Assembly: GCA_963837355.1 (NCBI GenBank)
Contig: CAWIMY010000008.1
Span: 186,001-250,000, forward strand
Direction of reading: 5' to 3'
DNA length: 64,000 bases
Source of the DNA: Aureispira sp963837355
GTDB lineage: Bacteria > Bacteroidota > Bacteroidia > Chitinophagales > Saprospiraceae
Shown here piece after piece: positions 17,636-27,560 of the stretch. Position 1 is the stretch's first letter. Every line of letters begins with the position of its first letter. The position numbers and the translations under genes were made by a program. Below the pieces are notes generated by a model, which saw only the letters and a list, made by a program, of their open reading frames with translations, did not search any database and was not told where the DNA came from.

Positions 17636-18068
17636 TTTTTTTAGTGTTGACCTTTGGGTTTTTCTTGTTCATGGCAGTTATAGGGAGAAGCTGTAGGCGG
17701 ACTTCTAGGTGGGGGGCTATTTTTTCGCCTTGATAGGGCTAGGGCTCTATCCCCGCTTTTCCCAAGGAACATTTCCAGTATATAACAATTCCACCACCGC
17801 CCAATTGGGCATATATAAGAATTGAGGAGCCAGTGGGGTAGTGCCCTAATTACCGCTAATAGCAATAAAAAAAGATGATTTTTTTGATGATAAAGAGAGT
17901 GATTTAATTCACCAAAAAATGACGCTTGTTGTGTTGCTGCAATGAATTGCTTTATTTGTACGGGTTTTTTGGTCAACATTTAAAAAATAATTACTTGGAA
18001 ATCTTAACTTTGTCTAACCCCCATTTCTTTGTCGACCATCTGTTGACTATTTTAGTTACCTACTCACT
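17636..18068. other. Gene-poor stretch before the GH113-like gene
   Basis: No convincing gene. A 112-codon minus-strand frame (17641-17979) has unnatural composition (PPPRSPP, low complexity). A TAnnTTTG-like element (TAACTTTG, 18005-18012) lies 57 bases upstream of the next start codon and could be its -7 box. Confidence 0.5.
18005..18012 (+). promoter_or_regulatory. Candidate Bacteroidota -7 element (TAACTTTG)
   Basis: Matches the TAnnTTTG consensus used by the primary sigma factor of Bacteroidota, 57 bases before the ATG of the GH113-like gene. No convincing -33 element was found at the expected spacing. Confidence 0.3.
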
Positions 18069-19424
18069 ATGAAGAAGATTGTTCTATTGTGTTGTCTGCT
18101 CCCCCTTACCTTACTGTTGTTCAACGGGAAGAAAACGATGGTGTATAAACCTGCGATCTTCTATTTAGGAGGCATCCAAATTCATGAAGCAAATAATAGA
18201 GATTGGGTGAATAACCTGAAAGCGGCTAATATGAATACCGTAGAAGTAACGGTTTATGCTAGACAGGGAGCTTGGCATAGCGATTCTCTACACTTTGACC
18301 CTCCCAGTGAGCGCATACTAGACGAAATTCGCGCTGCCAAGCAAGCAGGCTTACATGTTGCCCTGCTGATGCGCACCCATCTAGACAGTACCTTCGCAGA
18401 AAATAAATTCATCTGGCATGGTATGATCCGCCCAAAAGATGACGCTACATTGGAACGCTGGTTTGAGCACTACCAAGCTTTTTTGTTGCAATGGGCGGCC
18501 ATCGCTGAGGCGGAAAACGTCGACATTTTTGGCATTGGCAGCGAAATGAATGCACTTTCTTCCACAACCCAAGTGCGTACCATGCCGCCCTTGTATGTTT
18601 ATTACAACGATAAAGAAGGCCGCAAGGAATATGAAAGCCGTGCTTTTAAGTACCAAGACTCTCTGTATAAAAAAGATTTATGGGTACGTGATTTTGACAA
18701 TTATACTGACTTAGAAGCCTATTTAAGTGACCGCCAACAAGTACATTACGAATGGGCGCAAATGGCCACCTACGCCAAGGAGGACAAGCGCCTGAAGCGT
18801 GTCAACAAACGCCGCGTGCAATGCTTAATCGCTTGGAAAAAGCTCATCAAATCTGTCCGTGCCGTTTATAAAGGAAAACTCACTTACGCCGCTAATTTTG
18901 ACAATTACGAAGAAGTAGCTTTCTGGAAACAGTTGGATTTTATAGGTATCAATGCCTATTTTAGCTTGCGCGATGCCAACAGTACTTATGAGGACAGCGC
19001 CAAACTTAAAGAGCAATTGCTGGACGGTTGGGAGCAAGTATTTATCAATATCGAAAGCTACGTTGCTAGAAATAAACTCAAAGACAAGCCTTTGCTGTTT
19101 ACCGAATTGGGCTACATTAGCCGTGAAAATTCGACCATCGAACCTTGGGCGGGTTTTGGCTTTTCGGTAGTGGGTAGCCGAAGCCAAGAACGCTTGATCC
19201 GCTGGCAAAAAGAGCCTAAAAACTGGCAAGAACGCCGCTTAGCGATGGATGCTCTCTATGAAGTAGTTCGCGCAGAGCATGTTAATTTAGAAGGGCTACT
19301 CTATTGGAAACTCACCAGCCATGATTACCATTTGCCTCACGAGCCCTTTGCCCTACACCTCACTCCTGATGCCAAAGATCCTTTGCAAAAAAGCTTGGCA
19401 CAATTTAGTACACTAGATGATTAG
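18069..19424 (+). CDS. Glycoside hydrolase, GH113-like TIM barrel
   Basis: Protein of 451 residues with a short N-terminal hydrophobic segment (signal or anchor). A (beta/alpha)8 barrel is indicated by regularly spaced strands: AIFYLGGIQI, TVEVTVYA, HVALLMRT, DIFGIGSEMN, YAANF, FIGINAYF, PLLFTELGY, GLLYWKL. By analogy with GH113, Glu159 in GSEMN is the acid/base and Glu346 in TELGY the nucleophile. GH113 enzymes hydrolyse beta-mannan, but many Bacteroidota homologues are uncharacterised, so the substrate is uncertain. It is monocistronic and ended by a bidirectional terminator shared with the convergent neighbour. Confidence 0.82.
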   Translation: MKKIVLLCCLLPLTLLLFNGKKTMVYKPAIFYLGGIQIHEANNRDWVNNLKAANMNTVEVTVYARQGAWHSDSLHFDPPSERILDEIRAAKQAGLHVALLMRTHLDSTFAENKFIWHGMIRPKDDATLERWFEHYQAFLLQWAAIAEAENVDIFGIGSEMNALSSTTQVRTMPPLYVYYNDKEGRKEYESRAFKYQDSLYKKDLWVRDFDNYTDLEAYLSDRQQVHYEWAQMATYAKEDKRLKRVNKRRVQCLIAWKKLIKSVRAVYKGKLTYAANFDNYEEVAFWKQLDFIGINAYFSLRDANSTYEDSAKLKEQLLDGWEQVFINIESYVARNKLKDKPLLFTELGYISRENSTIEPWAGFGFSVVGSRSQERLIRWQKEPKNWQERRLAMDALYEVVRAEHVNLEGLLYWKLTSHDYHLPHEPFALHLTPDAKDPLQKSLAQFSTLDD

Positions 19425-19641
19425 CAAGTAAGATGGATTGATAGAAGTGGTTGCACCGAGCCAAAAGTTAGCAATTGATTTGTACTGTAGGGTGAATTTT
19501 TACCTTTATTGCAGTAGATAGAATCCTATCTGTTCTATTTCCTAGGGCATTTTTTAGAGGAAAAACTTTTAGGTCGCTTTACTTTTAGTTAGGAGACTAC
19601 TTATAATTCAAAAGATAACCACCAGCTAAACAAGCCCACAA

Positions 19642-19680
19642 AAAAATGCCGTAAAGAGTTATTCTCTTTACGGCATTTTT
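19642..19680. terminator. Bidirectional terminator
   Basis: Perfect 17-bp stem AAAAATGCCGTAAAGAG / CTCTTTACGGCATTTTT with a TTATT loop. A-rich on the left and T-rich on the right, so it works for both convergent genes. Confidence 0.9.
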
Positions 19681-19718
19681 ATTTTAAACCCTTTTGAGGG
19701 AATGGCATTGTTACTGTC

Positions 19719-20606
19719 TTAGTTGCGTTTTAGCACATCAGGGTATTTAGCCGACTGCTTGCTAGGCGTAATCCATGGTGGAATCGTGTGTCCAGAACCG
19801 CCAATGTAGGCTACTTCACCATCTTCGGCTACTGTAAATTTCCATTCGTGAAATTTCTGACATTGATTAACACAGTTACCAAATTTTACGCTGTAGACCA
19901 TGTCCCAACCTTCTTTGGTACGCTCTATGCTAATATCGTTGCCATCTCCATAAGGTAGAATCTCTTCGATAGAACCAACGCCCTCACTGGTAAAAAATTT
20001 CATCATCAATGCAGGCATGTTTAGGGGCTCACGCGATTGCAAGACCAAACCAGCACGCTCTTCATCTAGATAAACCATACGGGTCATCACGAGGTTGTAT
20101 TCGCGGATCAAATTATTGATCGAAACACTTCCTGTGGTATCTTTACGCTGCTTCAAAGGCTCTACCCAAGGCGCATCGTGTTCAAATACTAGGATAATGC
20201 TTTCTACATTGGGCACAGGAAAAGAGCGAACATTGTACTTAGCAGCAATGGTATCAATCGCACCATAATCAGAGGTGCGCACAGCTACTAAGGCATTGTA
20301 AACAGCCGTTACTAATTCGTCTGGTACACGTACCGTTTGCTTAGAAATACGCTGTTCTTTGTTGATGAGGCGCAAGGCCAAACGAGCAGCATCTTTGCGA
20401 TAGATTACTTTGAGGTACTTTGGTAAAAGGTTGTCATTGACAAAGAACTCGGGGAGATCCTTCATGATTTCGAGTTCCCCCTTATTGTTACCTCCTCTTC
20501 TACCACGACGCTGAGCGTCGGCATCAGCAGCCATTGATAAAACAATAATAGCGACTAGCGCGAAGCATTGGAATATGCTAGAGTGGAGTATGTTTCTTAC
20601 AGCCAT
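19719..20606 (-). CDS. Exported hypothetical protein with CxxxC motif
   Basis: Protein of 295 residues: signal peptide ending AADADAQ, then an Arg/Gly/Asn-rich low-complexity linker (RRGRRGGNN) and a globular domain. Features include a conserved-looking FGNCVNQCQKFHEWKF segment (two Cys four apart), common in uncharacterised Bacteroidota exported proteins, and an LVMTRMVYLDEERAGLVLQ strand. No catalytic motif. Convergent with the GH113-like gene and 320 bases from the next minus-strand gene, so probably transcribed alone. Confidence 0.75.
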   Translation of the reverse strand: MAVRNILHSSIFQCFALVAIIVLSMAADADAQRRGRRGGNNKGELEIMKDLPEFFVNDNLLPKYLKVIYRKDAARLALRLINKEQRISKQTVRVPDELVTAVYNALVAVRTSDYGAIDTIAAKYNVRSFPVPNVESIILVFEHDAPWVEPLKQRKDTTGSVSINNLIREYNLVMTRMVYLDEERAGLVLQSREPLNMPALMMKFFTSEGVGSIEEILPYGDGNDISIERTKEGWDMVYSVKFGNCVNQCQKFHEWKFTVAEDGEVAYIGGSGHTIPPWITPSKQSAKYPDVLKRN

Positions 20607-20928
20607 AAAATTTTAGTTTTTAATCAAAAAAATAATCTATGCGATTAAAAGAAGTGTTATTCTTTAGTACAAGGTAACACTTTATATTTGTGTTTCAAAG
20701 TAATAAGCTCGTACAAAAAAATGACTGCTTTTACAGCAATGTATCGTTGCTCCCTATTAATAACGCAAAATGTAGCTTAATTGGTGAGCCAAGGAGCCTT
20801 TTTTTGAAATTTTAATAGCGTTGTAACAACTGCTCTTTGTAGAGCGCGCCAACTTGTTTTATAGATACTCTTTCATAAACGGTTAAAATGATAGTTTGTT
20901 GCCCAAATGGCAAGCAAATTAAACGTTT
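20607..20928. other. Intergenic region, nothing recognised
   Basis: AT-rich spacer between two minus-strand genes. It should hold the promoter of the 19719-20606 gene. No hairpin with a T-run, RNA gene or decayed frame was recognised. Confidence 0.5.
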
Positions 20929-21510
20929 TTAGGGTTGGTATTGCTGTCGGAGTTCCTCTAACAAGATTTGTGCTTTCTCTTCATAGGCATGTGGTTGGAG
21001 TTGAGTTAGTATGTTAGTCAATTCTTGTCGCACTTGCTCTACGTCCTTTTTCTTAAGCAAAGTTAATACCAAATACCACTCGGCATCTTGTTTTTTATTA
21101 GCAGAACCATTTTTCAAGAGGTATTGGAACTGCTCTTCAGCAGCCTCTAACTGAGTGGTGCTCAAATAGGCTATTCCCAAGTGCAAGGCTACGTCTTTTC
21201 GGTTGTTAGGAGCATTTTCTAGATACTGTTCAAACTGTAGAGCCGCACGGGCGTATTCTTCCTTAGAATAAGACTCGACAGCTTCATAGTACAACGTTTT
21301 TTCCTGTCTTAGCTGTTTTCTTTTCTCAGGATGCTCCTCTTTAGACAAGTTACTACGATAGCCCTCCCGCGTGACCAAAATCTTTTGAGCGACGAAATGT
21401 TTAGAGAACAGCTCTTCGGCACTTAAACTAGGGCGTATAAACTGATACACCAACGGTAGGAAGGCCAAAAAAATAATACAAATAATAGTGTAGCGTTGTA
21501 GCTTGGTCAT
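20929..21510 (-). CDS. Membrane-anchored TPR protein
   Basis: Protein of 193 residues with one N-terminal transmembrane segment (YTIICIIFLAFLPLVYQFI) and a helical body carrying about three tetratricopeptide repeats (EAVESYSKEEYARAALQFEQYL; VALHLGIAYLSTTQLEAAEEQFQYLL; DAEWYLVLTLLKKKDVEQVRQEL). TPR domains mediate protein contacts; the anchor puts it in the inner membrane with the repeats outside. It is divergent from ppk, with a 360-bp gap. Partner unknown. Confidence 0.78.
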   Translation of the reverse strand: MTKLQRYTIICIIFLAFLPLVYQFIRPSLSAEELFSKHFVAQKILVTREGYRSNLSKEEHPEKRKQLRQEKTLYYEAVESYSKEEYARAALQFEQYLENAPNNRKDVALHLGIAYLSTTQLEAAEEQFQYLLKNGSANKKQDAEWYLVLTLLKKKDVEQVRQELTNILTQLQPHAYEEKAQILLEELRQQYQP

Positions 21511-21873
21511 ATTGGATTAGTATGAACATGAACAAAATGCGGGCATAATTAGGAAGCATTGTTGTCACTGTTTATGTGGTATAAGGCTTAGTAAATGGCT
21601 AGCAGGAAATTATCCAAACATACCACAAAGTTACAATAGTCTAATAAAAAAGCAGCAATCTCACTGCCAAAGCGGTACAAATTCTTGCCATTTTATTTCT
21701 AGAAGCGGTATAAGCTAAATAAACAGTCTTTGTAGTAAAAAAAAATAGGCGGGTAAGCGATCAACGATATAAAATTATTTAATTATAGTCCCATAATGAA
21801 ACTACTACGCCAGTTCTTTCTTACTTTTGGTGCAAATACATCTACCAATCCACACTAAAATCTACCTGTTGCT
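21511..21873. other. Divergent promoter region upstream of ppk1
   Basis: AT-rich 363-bp gap between two divergent genes. It contains a TACTTTTG element (21822-21829) that fits the Bacteroidota -7 box, 45 bases before the ppk1 start. No other structure was recognised. Confidence 0.45.
21822..21829 (+). promoter_or_regulatory. Candidate -7 element for ppk1 (TACTTTTG)
   Basis: Fits TAnnTTTG, 45 bases upstream of the ppk1 ATG. The -33 region is not convincing. Confidence 0.35.
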
Positions 21874-23931
21874 ATGTTCGACAAAAAAGACATGCCTTTT
21901 GTGCATCGAGATATCAGTTGGTTGTCCTTCAATTACCGCGTTTTGCAAGAGGCCAAGGATCCATCCGTGCCCTTGTTGGAGCGTATCAAGTTCTTAGGAA
22001 TATACTCCTCAAACTTAGACGAGTTTTTTAGAGTGCGTGTCGCTTCTATCAAAACACTGATTCGATTGGGCAAAAAGACCAAGCAGCAAATGGATTTTTC
22101 TCCTGAATCAATCTTGGAGCGTATCCGTGAGATTGTTTCTTATCAACAATTGGAGTTTGGCGCTATTTATAAGAACGAAATTCTTCCCGAACTCGCTCGC
22201 CACAACATCCATGTTATTCGACCAAAAGACATACAGAGCTACCACCATGCGTTTTTAGATCGTTTTTTTTCTGAAAAACTCATTCAACACGTGCAGCCTG
22301 TTTTGTTAGTCAAAGACAAAATTCGCACCTTTCTACCGAGCAATGCCATTCACTTGGCCGTGCGGCTCAAAACCACGGGCAATTCCAACCGCTACGCCGT
22401 AGTTAAGATTCCAACCGAAGCCCTACCACGCTTTGTCGAATTGCCCAACCGAGGGAGTAGCCGCCGCGAAATTATGATTTTGGATGATATTCTGCGCTAT
22501 TGTCTGCCGCGTCTTTTTCCTGGCTATAGCATCCGTACGGCTTATTCTATCAAAATGACCCGCGATGCGGATATCTATATCGAGGATGAATATTCAGGGA
22601 ATTTAATTGATAAAATTAGAAAAGGGATTGCCAAACGCAACATTGGTAAAGGGACACGGTTTGTATATGACCGCAAAATGGCACCTGCGATGTTGGCCTT
22701 TCTGACCTCTACACTCCATGTCAAAAAAGAGGACTTGCAAGCGCAAGGGCGGTATCATAACAATTTTGATTTCTTTAAATTTCCGACCTTTAAGCTCAAA
22801 CATTTGCAAGATATTCCCTTGCCTGCATTGAGCCATCCACAATTGACAGGGCAGGATCGCTTGTTTTCTGTGATTTTTAAACAGGATTTGCTCTTGCATT
22901 TTCCTTACCAGAAATACGAATACGTTATTCGTTTGTTGGAGCAAGCCGCTCACGATCCTAAAGTAACCACCATCAAAATCGCGCAATACCGCGTGGCCAA
23001 AGATTCGCGTATTATCGCTGCGTTGCGCTCGGCCATCGAACAGGGCAAATCGGTCATGGTTTTTATGGAAGTCAAAGCCCGCTTTGATGAAGAGGCCAAT
23101 CTGTATTGGGCAGGGCGCTTAGAATCTTGGGGAGCCAAGGTAGTATATAGTTTGCCCGAGCTAAAAGTACATGGTAAAATGTTGCTTATTTTGCGCGGCA
23201 AGCGCCAATATGCTTATTTAGGAACAGGAAATTTCAACGAAAGTACCTCTAGGATTTACAGTGATTTTGGATTGATGACTGCCGATCGTCGCTTGACCGA
23301 GGAGGTGGCTACGGTGTTCGACTTCTTAGAATACAAACGCCGTCCTACGCGTCCCTTCAAACACTTATTGGTGGGACAATTTAGAATGCGCCGCAATATA
23401 TACCAGCTCATAGAACAAGAAATAAAGCACGCCCAAGCAGGACGCAAAGCGTTAGTTATCGTCAAGCTTAACAGCTTGCAAGATCCAAGAATGATTGCCC
23501 GCTTGTACGAGGCCAGCAATGCAGGGGTGCAAATTAAGTTGATTATTCGGGGAATTTGTAGTTTGGTGCCGCAGCAAATTGGCTATAGCGAAAACATAGA
23601 GGTGATTAGTATTGTTGACCGTTATTTAGAACATACTAGAGTCTATTATTTTTACAACAATGGAGCCGATCAATTGTATCTGTCCTCGGCTGACTGGATG
23701 ACCCGCAATTTATTTTATCGCATTGAGTGTGCTTTTCCAATATACGACGACAAATTGCGCAGCGAGATCAAAGATTTCTTAGAGATTCAGTTAAAAGACA
23801 ATGTTAAGGCTAGAATTATCGACGGAAAATTGACGAATGCCTATAAGGAAGACAATGCGTCGCCTTGGCGCTCGCAACACCGTTTATACCTTTATTACCA
23901 AAAGCAATTATTACCTAAAATAGACGAATAA
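21874..23931 (+). CDS. ppk1: Polyphosphate kinase 1
   Basis: Full-length PPK1, 685 residues. The N-terminal domain (HRDISWLSFNYRVLQEA and SSNLDEFFRVRVASIK) is typical, followed by the two phospholipase-D-like C domains. The autophosphorylated His is His433 in KVHGKMLLI and the second active-site His is His587 in EHTRVYYF. IAQYRVAKDSRI and FMEVKARFDEEANLYWAGRLE are family signatures. It makes long-chain polyphosphate reversibly from ATP, usually at the membrane. No ppx gene is adjacent; hemE follows 115 bases later on the same strand. Confidence 0.97.
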   Translation: MFDKKDMPFVHRDISWLSFNYRVLQEAKDPSVPLLERIKFLGIYSSNLDEFFRVRVASIKTLIRLGKKTKQQMDFSPESILERIREIVSYQQLEFGAIYKNEILPELARHNIHVIRPKDIQSYHHAFLDRFFSEKLIQHVQPVLLVKDKIRTFLPSNAIHLAVRLKTTGNSNRYAVVKIPTEALPRFVELPNRGSSRREIMILDDILRYCLPRLFPGYSIRTAYSIKMTRDADIYIEDEYSGNLIDKIRKGIAKRNIGKGTRFVYDRKMAPAMLAFLTSTLHVKKEDLQAQGRYHNNFDFFKFPTFKLKHLQDIPLPALSHPQLTGQDRLFSVIFKQDLLLHFPYQKYEYVIRLLEQAAHDPKVTTIKIAQYRVAKDSRIIAALRSAIEQGKSVMVFMEVKARFDEEANLYWAGRLESWGAKVVYSLPELKVHGKMLLILRGKRQYAYLGTGNFNESTSRIYSDFGLMTADRRLTEEVATVFDFLEYKRRPTRPFKHLLVGQFRMRRNIYQLIEQEIKHAQAGRKALVIVKLNSLQDPRMIARLYEASNAGVQIKLIIRGICSLVPQQIGYSENIEVISIVDRYLEHTRVYYFYNNGADQLYLSSADWMTRNLFYRIECAFPIYDDKLRSEIKDFLEIQLKDNVKARIIDGKLTNAYKEDNASPWRSQHRLYLYYQKQLLPKIDE

Positions 23932-24046
23932 ACAGCCTCTTCTTCGTTACCTTTGGGGGCTTGACCTTGAAGTGAGGTCAACCACTTTGAAAATAGAACA
24001 ATTTGATCAACACGATCCATTTATAAGGACGATTCATACGATAACT

Positions 24047-25093
24047 ATGTTAAAGAACGATTTATTCTTGCGGGCTGCTCGGGGAGAGCAAACAGAACGT
24101 GCTCCTGTGTGGTTAATGCGCCAAGCAGGGCGTATTTTGCCTCAATACCGCGCGTTGCGTGCCAGTTTGTCAGGGTTCAAGGAATTGGTAGAAACCCCTG
24201 CCTTGGCTTGTGAAGTGACCATTCAACCCGTTGATGAATTGGGCGTAGATGCGGCCATCATCTTTTCGGATATTTTGGTTATTCCCGAAGCAATGGGCTT
24301 GCCCTATGAGATGATTCCTGGCAAAGGCCCTTATTTTCCTAAGACGATTGATTCCGAAAAAGTATTGGAAGAATTGATCCAAGGAGAGGCCGCCGCACAA
24401 GAGTTGTCGTATGTCTACGACGCGATCAAACTCACCAAAAAAGAATTGGACAACCGTGTACCCTTAATTGGTTTTGCAGGCGCACCGTTTACAATCTTGT
24501 GCTATATGCTAGAAGGGCAGGGCAGCAAAACCTTTTCTAAGGCTAAGAAATTCTTATACAAACGCCCCGATCTAGCCCATTTGCTACTCGATAAAATTAC
24601 AACCTCTACGATTGCTTATTTGCAAGAACAAGTTCGTTCAGGCGCGGATTTGATCCAAGTATTTGACTCTTGGGCAGGCGCGTTGTCGCCCACTAGTTTT
24701 GCTAGTTTTTCTTTGCCCTACATGGAGCGCATCGCTCAAGCCATTACCGACGTACCTGTTACGTTGTTTGCCAAAGGCGCTTGGTATGCCTTGCCAGAAT
24801 TGGCCAAAGCAGGCGGCAATGTTGTGGGCTTAGATTGGACGCAAACACCTAAAGATGTGCGTGCTTTGTTGGGCGACAAGCAGGTGGTACAAGGCAATTT
24901 AGATCCTTGTGCTTTGTATGCCGATGCAGCGACCATTCGTCAAATGACGGAGAAAATGCTACAAGGTTATGGCGGGCACCACATTGCCAACTTAGGCCAC
25001 GGGGTCTATCCCGATACGCCCTTGGACAATGTCCGCGTGTTTGTCGATACGGTTAAAGCTTACGATTACGCTTCGAACTCAATCGTGCAGTAG
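24047..25093 (+). CDS. hemE: Uroporphyrinogen decarboxylase
   Basis: Start placed at ATG 24047 (MLKNDLFLRAARGE), giving 348 residues, the normal length; an in-frame ATG at 23972 adds 25 unrelated residues. The family signature PVWLMRQAGR is at 20-29 and the second signature GFAGAPFTILCYMLEG is in the middle; DSWAGALSP and NLGHGVYPDTP are also typical. The enzyme decarboxylates uroporphyrinogen III to coproporphyrinogen III in haem synthesis and needs no cofactor. Other haem genes are not nearby. The next gene starts one base after the stop codon. Confidence 0.96.
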   Translation: MLKNDLFLRAARGEQTERAPVWLMRQAGRILPQYRALRASLSGFKELVETPALACEVTIQPVDELGVDAAIIFSDILVIPEAMGLPYEMIPGKGPYFPKTIDSEKVLEELIQGEAAAQELSYVYDAIKLTKKELDNRVPLIGFAGAPFTILCYMLEGQGSKTFSKAKKFLYKRPDLAHLLLDKITTSTIAYLQEQVRSGADLIQVFDSWAGALSPTSFASFSLPYMERIAQAITDVPVTLFAKGAWYALPELAKAGGNVVGLDWTQTPKDVRALLGDKQVVQGNLDPCALYADAATIRQMTEKMLQGYGGHHIANLGHGVYPDTPLDNVRVFVDTVKAYDYASNSIVQ

Positions 25094-25094
25094 G

Positions 25095-25976
25095 ATGGGG
25101 GTGTGGTCAACAATAAGAAATTGGATAACGCCCAAAGCGGTACCTCAGGTGCCTACCCCTACTCCTGTGGAAGCCACGCCGATGCCCGCAACCACCCTTC
25201 CCGAACCTGAGGTGGTTCCCTTATCGGAAGAAGAACAGCAGCGCCAGCAAATTAAAGAATTGCTCGCCAGTCCCGATTTGAGCAACCACGAGTTGGCTGC
25301 TATGTTTTTGATCGGACTGCAACAGCATTGGGATGTCGAGATGTATGCTTCTGTTGTTCACCAAGCAGATAAGCTTACTTTTTGGGTGGGCCAAGAGGAC
25401 AATGCGGAGTTTTTGGCCGCGATTGAGGAGCTGCACATCGGGACTGGCTTTTTTGGACAATACAGCGAAATTGCGGAGTTTGCTGCGGTATTGCCCCAAT
25501 TAGTTCACCTAAAAGCATTGTATTGGGAAGCCAAGCATTATTGGAATCAACATCCTATTTTGGTGGCGGCGAGCCAATTGCCGCGCTTAGAGATTTTGCA
25601 TTTCGCGGCTTGTAAAATGAATTTTTTGCCCGATGCAGTGGTGGACGCGCCACAACTCAAAGAACTGTATTTGGGGGATAACAAATTAACGGAATTACCC
25701 GAACGGTTGGAACAATTAAGCGAATTGCGTGTCTTAGATTTGAGGAACAATGCGTTGAAGAGTTGTCCACGACCTATTTCTGGTTTACGCCGTTTGGAGG
25801 TTTTGCGGTTGCAGGGCAATCCGATGAAGGATATTGAGCCGCGTTTGTTGGGGCGGTTGTACCGCTTGCGCGATTTGCAGTTGCCTGAATTGGTGGCTCA
25901 ATTCAACTTCGATGCCCTCAAAGACTGGCTACCCGACGTTGATTTTGACCAACCTTATTGGAAATTTGATCAATAA
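25095..25976 (+). CDS. Leucine-rich repeat protein
   Basis: Start chosen at ATG 25095 (MGVWSTIRNW), directly after the hemE stop, giving 293 residues; an upstream in-frame start would overlap hemE by 65 bases. A Pro/Thr/Glu-rich linker (~15-50) is followed by a helical region and then about four leucine-rich repeats at ~175-265 (PQLKELYLGDNKLTELPERL, SELRVLDLRNNALKSCPRPI, RRLEVLRLQGNPMKDIEPRL). Such Bacteroidota proteins are cytoplasmic binders of unknown ligands. Tight spacing suggests co-transcription with hemE, but no functional link is implied. Confidence 0.82.
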   Translation: MGVWSTIRNWITPKAVPQVPTPTPVEATPMPATTLPEPEVVPLSEEEQQRQQIKELLASPDLSNHELAAMFLIGLQQHWDVEMYASVVHQADKLTFWVGQEDNAEFLAAIEELHIGTGFFGQYSEIAEFAAVLPQLVHLKALYWEAKHYWNQHPILVAASQLPRLEILHFAACKMNFLPDAVVDAPQLKELYLGDNKLTELPERLEQLSELRVLDLRNNALKSCPRPISGLRRLEVLRLQGNPMKDIEPRLLGRLYRLRDLQLPELVAQFNFDALKDWLPDVDFDQPYWKFDQ

Positions 25977-26012
25977 CTAACTACTAGTTGTTATCCACTT
26001 AATTACTTATTC

Positions 26013-26594
26013 ATGAACAAACTACTGGTTCTTGCTTTTTTGTGTATCACTTGGACGGCTTGTAAGTCAAGCCAAAAGGGCAGCGGCAGCGACGATAAAA
26101 CGGTTTATAGTACACACAAGGGCGAAGAAGAATTTCAAGCGTATCTAGATCGCAAACGCAGTAGTTTTATTGGAAAGCGCATTCCTAGCCTCAACTTGCA
26201 AGGCATTGACGGAACAGTCTACAACCCCGCCAAAATGCAAGGTAAAATTGTACTGCTCAACTTTTGGTTTGCGGCTTGCAAACCCTGCATCACAGAAATT
26301 GCTAGCCTCAACGAGTTGCAACGTAAATTTGAGAACGATAATTTTGTGGTGTTGTCTGTGAGTACAGATGCCCAACGCATCGCCGAGCAAGCTGCCGAAC
26401 GCCGCAACATGGATTACCTCGTTGCTGCCAATGGCAAAGCAGCAGCCGAACGCCTCAAAGTAGTGACTTTCCCTACTTCTTTCTTAGTAGATACGCGTGG
26501 AGTAATTCAAGAGGTTTTTATTGGCGCTAGTGCCGATGATGCGACTTATACTTATTCGGAGGTGAAGCCACACATCGAAAAATTATTGCGCTAA
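26013..26594 (+). CDS. TlpA-like thioredoxin-fold lipoprotein
   Basis: Protein of 193 residues. Lipobox ITWTAC makes Cys17 the lipidated residue, so it is membrane-anchored and faces the periplasm. Residues ~50-190 form an AhpC/TSA-type thioredoxin fold with active-site CKPC (Cys89/Cys92) inside LLNFWFAACKPC, and a later cis-Pro region FPTSFLVD. TlpA-type proteins reduce disulfides, for instance during cytochrome maturation or stress defence. The short gap to the LRR gene suggests the same transcript. A weak hairpin (GCGGCC...GGCCGC-like) follows. Confidence 0.88.
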   Translation: MNKLLVLAFLCITWTACKSSQKGSGSDDKTVYSTHKGEEEFQAYLDRKRSSFIGKRIPSLNLQGIDGTVYNPAKMQGKIVLLNFWFAACKPCITEIASLNELQRKFENDNFVVLSVSTDAQRIAEQAAERRNMDYLVAANGKAAAERLKVVTFPTSFLVDTRGVIQEVFIGASADDATYTYSEVKPHIEKLLR

Positions 26595-26754
26595 ACGGCC
26601 TTAATGGCCGCTTATTAAGTTCAAAAAAGGAAATTGTCGATAGAAAATTTAAAGCCCTACCAACGCTTTTTATTTTTTGCTCGTTTATGGGATTGTTATC
26701 CTATTTTCCTACCCTACACCTTTTATTATTCAAAGGGTGTTTTTGTCGTTTTTT

Positions 26755-27560
26755 ATGCGTCCTACTCTCCTGTATTTACTTTATGGTATCTTGTTATTAA
26801 GCAGTATTGCTGCTTGCAGAAAGAAAGATGCCTGTGTTTTGCCCAAAGGGCCCACTGTTCAGCGTTCTTATTCCATTGGTACAGCTAGCCGAATTGCTAT
26901 GAATGCCCGCGCGGATTTGTATCTTTTGGAGGGCGCTGTCCCTGAGTTGCTCGTAAAAGGCCAAGCCACATGGTAGAGAATATGAATATTTATGTAGAGA
27001 ATGGTATTATCCAAGTGGCTATGCAGCATTGTATGTGGCCTAATGACATTCGTAAAGTAAAAGTCTATTTGACGGTGCCCGTTCTAGACGAAATACAAGT
27101 CAATAGTAGTAGTAATGTGTGGGCACAGCAGCCGATTACAGTGGGCAACCACTTAACACTGAGCATCAACGAGCTGGGCAATAGCACGATGCTATTGGCT
27201 GCCAACGTACAACACGCCGACTTGACGTTAGCAGGTACAGGGCACATCAAACTAACCACCCACAATGCTCAATCCATTCAGGCAACCATTTCCTCTAACC
27301 GAGATTTAGCAGTGATTGATCTGTTCGGAAGCAGTGAGAACTTGTCTGTGGCCTTATCGGGAAGTGCGGGGCTTTGTCGGGCTTATGAGATGCCTATAGA
27401 GCAGGCGTTGATCAATATTTCGGGAAGGGGCGAGTGCCAAGTAGAGGTATTTGATACTTTGAATGTGGATATTGCAGGGGTAGGAACTGTTTATTACAAA
27501 GGCGCTCCGAGCATTCACCAAGTGATAACGGGGACAGGAACGATTGAACAAGCGCTGTAG
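26755..27560 (+). pseudogene. Head-GIN (DUF2807) lipoprotein, frameshifted
   Basis: Start at ATG 26755 gives a lipoprotein signal (MRPTLLYLLYGILLLSSIAAC, lipidated Cys21). The opening strand of a GIN domain (SIGTASRIAMNARADLYLLEG...ELLVKGQAT) stops at a TAG at 26974. The protein continues at once in another frame (VENMNIYVENGIIQVAMQ and the DUF2807 beta-solenoid: SSNVWAQQPITVGNHLTLSINELGNST, LAGTGHIKL, GSAGLCRAYEMPIEQALINISGRGECQVEV). Adding one base at ~26970 would give a single 268-residue protein of typical length. Head-GIN proteins are surface beta solenoids of unknown function. Either a genuine frameshift or a sequence error. Confidence 0.8.

Noticed and set aside
17641..17979. 112-codon minus-strand frame
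   Set aside because: Low-complexity end (PPPRSPP), no domain or signal; probably chance or further remnant.
26594..26625. Hairpin ACGGCC / GGCCGC after the TlpA-like gene
   Set aside because: Stem is short and lacks a T-run, so termination is not supported.
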